The notes below the pieces were generated by a model. That model searched no databases and was not told the origin of the DNA. It saw nothing but the letters and a program-made list of their open reading frames with translations. Made by a program: the position numbers and the translations under genes. Below, piece by piece: positions 6,571-8,733 of a DNA stretch of 8,733 bases. Numbering within the stretch: the first letter of the stretch is position 1; every line of letters begins with the position of its first letter. Source of the DNA: Candidatus Cloacimonadota bacterium (GTDB lineage: Bacteria; Cloacimonadota; Cloacimonadia; Cloacimonadales; TCS61); the NCBI GenBank assembly GCA_029932755.1, contig JAOZPK010000095.1, positions 1 through 8,733 on the forward strand, in the 5' to 3' direction.

Positions 6571-7317
6571 TCATTCTATGATGCGTAGCTGAATATCTGT
6601 GATAAAACGCATTGGGTTTCGTTCTAAAAGCGGATCAACATGATTTACAGTAACATAATATTTTTCAGTTTTTATTTTCTCCTTTTTAGCATATTCCTTC
6701 AGTTTATTTTGTGTTTTAGTAATTGTTTCATAGCTTCCTACATGAAAACAGCAGAGGAAATTTCCAGCATCCAGTTCACGAACTTTTTCTTGATTCAAAT
6801 CCAAGGTATTTACCTGAGCGCCGAATTCACGAATTCCATCTTGATAAATTACGATAGTAGGATAGAGATAATAGGCGTTACTTTTGTAAATATTTGTCTC
6901 AGCTCCAATGGGATTAAATCCGCGTACTTTAATGTATTTCCTTCGAATAGAGAGGTTGTTCCAATTAGGTTGTTCCGCTTCGATGAATTCTAAACGGTAA
7001 CGGATGGCCTCTTCCATTTTATGCAAAACAGCCAGCCTTTCCTTCAGCATCAGGTGTCGTTCCTTCAAGAATGAGACACTTTCCTCTGATTTACGTGAAA
7101 CCAGATGGTTGCCGATCTCCTTCAGAGAGTATCCGCAATTTTTATAGAATCTAATAGCTGCAAACTCGTAGATCTGATCTACGGAGTAGCAACGGTAATC
7201 ATTTCCCGAGATCCTGGACATAGGTTTGAACAATCCAATTTTCTCATAATAACGCAAGGTTTGAGCATTAACCCCGAATAATTCAGCCAATTCACCCACA
7301 GTATATTCTTTTTTCAT
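6571..7317 (-). CDS. MerR-family regulator with GyrI-like ligand-binding domain (BmrR-like)
   Basis: A 248-residue transcription regulator. Residues about 5-73 form a MerR winged helix: YTVGELAELFGVNAQTLRYYEKIGLF, then NDYRCY and the NCGYSLKEIGNHL helix. A coiled-coil dimerisation helix follows at about 75-115 (FLKERHLMLKERLAVLHKMEEAIRYRLEFIE). The C-terminal half (about 125-248) resembles the GyrI-like/AraC effector domain of BmrR: GNFLCCFHVGSYETITKTQNKLKEYAKK and a final EKYYVTVNHVDP...MRFITDIQLRI strand region. That domain usually binds flat, often cationic or aromatic small molecules, so this protein probably senses a ligand rather than a metal or redox signal. It lies upstream of the purine operon in the same direction and is its likely controller. 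The ATG at 7317 has no visible Shine-Dalgarno sequence; the conserved HTH begins five residues later, so the start is probably correct. Confidence 0.9.
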   Translation of the reverse strand: MKKEYTVGELAELFGVNAQTLRYYEKIGLFKPMSRISGNDYRCYSVDQIYEFAAIRFYKNCGYSLKEIGNHLVSRKSEESVSFLKERHLMLKERLAVLHKMEEAIRYRLEFIEAEQPNWNNLSIRRKYIKVRGFNPIGAETNIYKSNAYYLYPTIVIYQDGIREFGAQVNTLDLNQEKVRELDAGNFLCCFHVGSYETITKTQNKLKEYAKKEKIKTEKYYVTVNHVDPLLERNPMRFITDIQLRIIE

Positions 7318-7321
7318 GACG

Positions 7322-7350
7322 TAATGAATTTACAAATAATATCATGGTCA
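7322..7350 (-). promoter_or_regulatory. Putative promoter of the MerR-type gene, possibly giving a leaderless mRNA
   Basis: Minus strand: TTGACC (7350-7345) lies inside the octamer GCTTGACC (7353-7346), which is identical to the one preceding the operon promoter (6525-6518). With a 17-bp spacer the -10 would be TCATTA (7327-7322), a modest match. The transcript would then start close to the ATG at 7317, in line with the missing ribosome site. The shared octamer suggests that both promoters are read and perhaps controlled in the same way. The spacer here has no strong palindrome, only a loose ATGA...TCAT dyad. Confidence 0.35.
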
Positions 7351-7444
7351 AGCAATTAATTAAAAGCTATAAGAACATTTTCTAATTGACTTATCAATTT
7401 CATTTTATCAAATTTGAATTGTGTTGTAGGTTATAATTTTATCG

Positions 7445-7448
7445 GGAG
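7445..7448 (+). promoter_or_regulatory. Ribosome binding site deciding the VanZ-like gene start
   Basis: GGAG is followed by two adjacent ATG codons at 7453 and 7456, at 4 and 7 bases. The 7-base spacing favours 7456, though 7453 is possible. A reading from TTG at 7414 would place this site inside the coding region and add a non-hydrophobic, unconserved-looking extension, so it is disfavoured. Confidence 0.6.
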
Positions 7449-7455
7449 TGAAATG

Positions 7456-7863
7456 ATGATTAAAGGTAAAAAAAGAATACTCATATTCAATGCAATTTTA
7501 TTCGCTATTTTGTTTGGATCAATTACATTTAACAAAGAAGTAATAAGACCCCTATATGCTCAAACACCATTTGTTGGATTCTTAGCTGGATGCTTTCCCA
7601 ATTTTATGGCTGCCTTTATTATCAGTCTTTGTTTAGTGAATGGGATTGTAACAAAAAAACCAAAACATGAGCGTTTGATTGTTTATATTATTTCCATACT
7701 TGTATTTGTAATCCTGGCAGTGGAAGAACTGATGCCCATGTGGGGAGCAAGTACACAGTATGATCTGTTTGATATTATTGCAAGCGGAATTGGATCATTG
7801 CTTGCGATCGCTATTTTTGAGCTAATTGCTTTAAAACGGAAAAATATTAAATTACGCTATTGA
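7456..7863 (+). CDS. Small VanZ-like integral membrane protein
   Basis: A 135-residue protein with four predicted membrane helices: about 6-24, 34-60, 71-90 and 105-126 (RILIFNAILFAILFG, FLAGCFPNFMAAFIISLCL, IVYIISILVFVILAVEEL, DLFDIIASGIGSLLAIAIFEL). The loop between helices 3 and 4 reads EELMPMWGASTQYDLFDIIASGIGSLL. It follows the VanZ-like pattern of an acidic residue at the end of helix 3, then a D..D...N/G..G stretch. VanZ relatives are linked to glycopeptide resistance in some bacteria, but most are uncharacterised, so no function is assigned. The gene diverges from the merR-type regulator and faces the zincin-like gene. A TATAAT lies at 7432-7437 upstream, but I find no well-spaced -35 box. 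Family assignment is tentative. Confidence 0.7.
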   Translation: MIKGKKRILIFNAILFAILFGSITFNKEVIRPLYAQTPFVGFLAGCFPNFMAAFIISLCLVNGIVTKKPKHERLIVYIISILVFVILAVEELMPMWGASTQYDLFDIIASGIGSLLAIAIFELIALKRKNIKLRY

Positions 7864-7872
7864 TTACTTTAT

Positions 7873-7894
7873 CACCCTGAGTTCATCGAAGGGG
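7873..7894. repeat. CACCCTGAG...CGAAGGGG-type dispersed repeat fragment
   Basis: Just after the VanZ-like stop lies CACCCTGAGTTCATCGAAGG followed by GG. This closely resembles the widespread CACCCTGAGC..TCGAAGGGTG intergenic repeat seen in many Bacteroidota/FCB and environmental genomes (recognised from memory, not searched). CCCT pairs with AGGG, flanked by tandem G-A/A-G mismatches and a G-C pair, giving an imperfect hairpin. Only one copy is present here. The right end reads GGGGC rather than GGGTG, so it is a degenerate or partial copy. Confidence 0.5.
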
Positions 7895-8002
7895 CAAGTT
7901 ATCTTTCATATTGTTTAATTCAAAAATTATTTGCCACAGATCTTTACTGACTAATTCCCCTATCGGTCCAATAGTATTGTTTGGTTAAATAAAATTTGTT
8001 GA

Positions 8003-8401
8003 TTAATAGTACTTCATTCCTAATGTATCTGCCCAATTTTCGGGATATCCTTTATAATAATTTAGCCATTTTTCTTTTTTATGAGAGAAATATAACGAGC
8101 CGTAGATAACTCGAAGAATGGATGGCAGCCCAATAATTATCAGATAAAGAGGACCAAAAAATAATGACTGAACAGAATGCCCAAATTCGTGTTCCTTATT
8201 ATTACTTTGAATCATTATTATTACGTTATCAGTTTGGGACCAGAAAATAAAACTGCCGAGACTAATACCAAAATTTGGAGTTTGAAAAAAAAGTCTATTG
8301 TGCAGTTTTTCATATTTTTGGATTTTACTTCTAAAGTAAAACCAGATAAAAATACCCAAAATATTCTGAGGTAATTCCCACAAAAATAAAAGAAATATCA
8401 T
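8003..8401 (-). CDS. Small membrane protein with HExxH zincin-like motif, function unknown
   Basis: A 132-residue protein with a hydrophobic N-terminus (about 1-23) and a second hydrophobic segment at about 80-101 (LFFGPLYLIIIGLPSILRVIYG). Between them, at the membrane edge, is HEFGH (71-75), matching HExxH zinc metalloproteases. The C-terminus carries PENWADTLG with Glu 121 and Asp 125, spaced like the ExxxD third-ligand motif of gluzincins such as M48. It may be a very compact membrane zincin, but it is far shorter than HtpX-type peptidases and could be non-catalytic. I recognise similar small proteins in other genomes only as hypothetical. The ATG at 8401 has no good ribosome site: AGGGG lies about 17 bases upstream, too far, and the frame is closed by a TAA at 8431-8429. 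It converges on the VanZ-like gene. Confidence 0.65.
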   Translation of the reverse strand: MIFLLFLWELPQNILGIFIWFYFRSKIQKYEKLHNRLFFQTPNFGISLGSFIFWSQTDNVIIMIQSNNKEHEFGHSVQSLFFGPLYLIIIGLPSILRVIYGSLYFSHKKEKWLNYYKGYPENWADTLGMKYY

Positions 8402-8558
8402 TAATCTTTTTATGGTTACCCCTTTAAATTACCTTTGTGTTAATAGTTAAAGTTTACAAAACGATTTTTTCTGTCAAAGAGATTTTATTATTGACTATCA
8501 AATCTCATTTGGACAAATTAGTATTTGCATTAATTAAATTAGTTTAAAGGAAACGAAA

Positions 8559-8606
8559 TTGAATTTGAACAATGATTTTAGTGGACTATGTAAGGTTGTA
8601 CAATAA
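8559..8606 (+). CDS. Possible 15-codon leader peptide or truncated gene start (doubtful)
   Basis: A TTG codon preceded by AAGGA (8547-8551) at 7-base spacing opens a frame reading MNLNNDFSGLCKVVQ, which ends at a TAA inside the first arm of the inverted repeat at 8595-8632. The ribosome site is good, but the frame is very short and the start codon non-standard. It might be the remnant of a gene cut off by whatever brought in the repeats, a leader peptide, or chance. Confidence 0.15.
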   Translation: MNLNNDFSGLCKVVQ

Positions 8607-8632
8607 CCACCAGAAAAAAGTTATTGTACAAC
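8595..8632. repeat. Perfect 13-bp inverted repeat with 12-nt loop
   Basis: GTTGTACAATAAC (8595-8607) and its exact complement GTTATTGTACAAC (8620-8632) flank CACCAGAAAAAA. No T-run follows on either strand, so a terminator is unlikely. The arms could be the ends of a small element, a protein-binding dyad or a recombination-site stem. Confidence 0.75.
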
Positions 8633-8642
8633 AAAATTACCG

Positions 8643-8659
8643 TAACTATAGGTTAGTTA
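8643..8659. repeat. 6-bp inverted repeat inside a larger imperfect stem
   Basis: TAACTA (8643-8648) and TAGTTA (8654-8659) pair across the loop TAGGT. Outside this, CAACAAAAT (8630-8638) can pair with ATTTTGTGTTG (8667-8677) except for a two-base bulge. The whole of about 8630-8677 can thus fold as an interrupted long hairpin, somewhat like the folded strand of an integron attC site, although the terminal simple-site sequences match that consensus poorly. Confidence 0.4.
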
Positions 8660-8693
8660 TGTATACATTTTGTGTTGGCGCAGCGTGCATATG

Positions 8694-8725
8694 ATAGGCA
8701 AAATTCGCTTCGCTCTTTTGCCTAT
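8694..8725. repeat. Perfect 10-bp inverted repeat at the window edge
   Basis: ATAGGCAAAA (8694-8703) and TTTTGCCTAT (8716-8725) pair perfectly across a 12-nt loop, TTCGCTTCGCTC. No T-run follows. The element may continue beyond the window, so its type is left open. Confidence 0.7.
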
Positions 8726-8733
8726 TGGGACGA

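Larger units (their letters stand above)
8402..8733. other. 332-base intergenic stretch with repeats, no convincing gene
   Basis: This A+T-rich end of the window contains no recognisable protein family on either strand. It holds the start region of the zincin-like gene, a possible tiny reading frame (8559-8606) and at least three inverted repeats (8595-8632, 8643-8659, 8694-8725). TTGACT at 8491 and TTGGAC at 8509 look like -35 boxes, but neither has a good -10 at 16-18 bases. The final ~60 bases, beginning around GTTGGCGCAGCG, look richer in G+C than the preceding DNA, which suggests a boundary. Confidence 0.6.

Noticed and set aside
6640..6993. 117-codon open frame opposite the regulator's ligand domain
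   Set aside because: The hydrophobic, Phe-rich product reflects the antisense of Glu/Lys-rich coding sequence; the minus-strand MerR/GyrI protein is clearly the real gene.
7414..7455. TTG start at 7414 for the VanZ-like gene
   Set aside because: The GGAG at 7445-7448 sits inside this extension, and the ATG codons at 7453/7456 directly follow it.
8177..8374. Open frame on the plus strand opposite the zincin-like gene
   Set aside because: It is antisense to the HEFGH-containing frame, with no recognisable features.
8626..8680. Definite integron attC site
   Set aside because: GTACAAC and GTTGGCG match the RYYYAAC/GTTRRRY simple sites only partly and pair with each other only in the GTTG core; no integrase is present. 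Kept as a low-confidence idea only.

Overview
The window is an A+T-rich bacterial fragment. It has one clear functional core, a minus-strand operon for importing and deaminating purine-like compounds, between the end of a glutamine synthetase gene and a looser stretch of small membrane-protein genes and inverted repeats. No rRNA, tRNA, CRISPR array, transposase or phage gene is visible. The host cannot be named from this sequence. Good Shine-Dalgarno sites, Rho-independent terminators and a CCCTGAG...CGAAGGG-type dispersed repeat would fit an anaerobe of the FCB/Cloacimonadota sort, or another low-GC lineage; this is a weak inference.

Layout. 1-339 (+) is the C-terminal end of a type I glutamine synthetase, followed by a strong terminator at 364-388. 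That terminator sits inside a split 30-bp palindrome (358-415). From 6465 down to 482 (-) runs a tightly packed operon: an 8-oxoguanine-deaminase-like amidohydrolase, a BMP/PnrA-family lipoprotein receptor, a double-domain ABC ATPase and two BPD_transp_2-type permeases. The last three genes overlap at start/stop codons. A terminator-like hairpin with a T6 tail lies between the receptor and the ATPase genes, which would leave the receptor better expressed than the membrane complex. Upstream in the same direction (7317-6571) is a BmrR-like MerR regulator with a GyrI-like ligand domain. The octamer GCTTGACC lies upstream of both the regulator and the operon; at the operon it directly precedes a 15-bp near-palindrome, the arrangement expected of a MerR-type promoter.

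7456-7863 (+) encodes a small VanZ-like membrane protein, divergent from the regulator. 8003-8401 (-) encodes a small membrane protein with an HEFGH zincin motif. The last ~330 bases hold no convincing gene but contain several inverted repeats, two of them perfect, and look like a recombination or repeat-rich boundary.

How the genes work together (inference): the receptor captures a nucleoside or purine-like base, the ATPase and permeases import it, the cytosolic amidohydrolase removes an exocyclic amino group, and the MerR/GyrI protein may sense the substrate or a related aromatic molecule. Substrate identity is open: 8-oxoguanine is the nearest family precedent, but the enzyme departs from that family as I remember it at several likely active-site segments.
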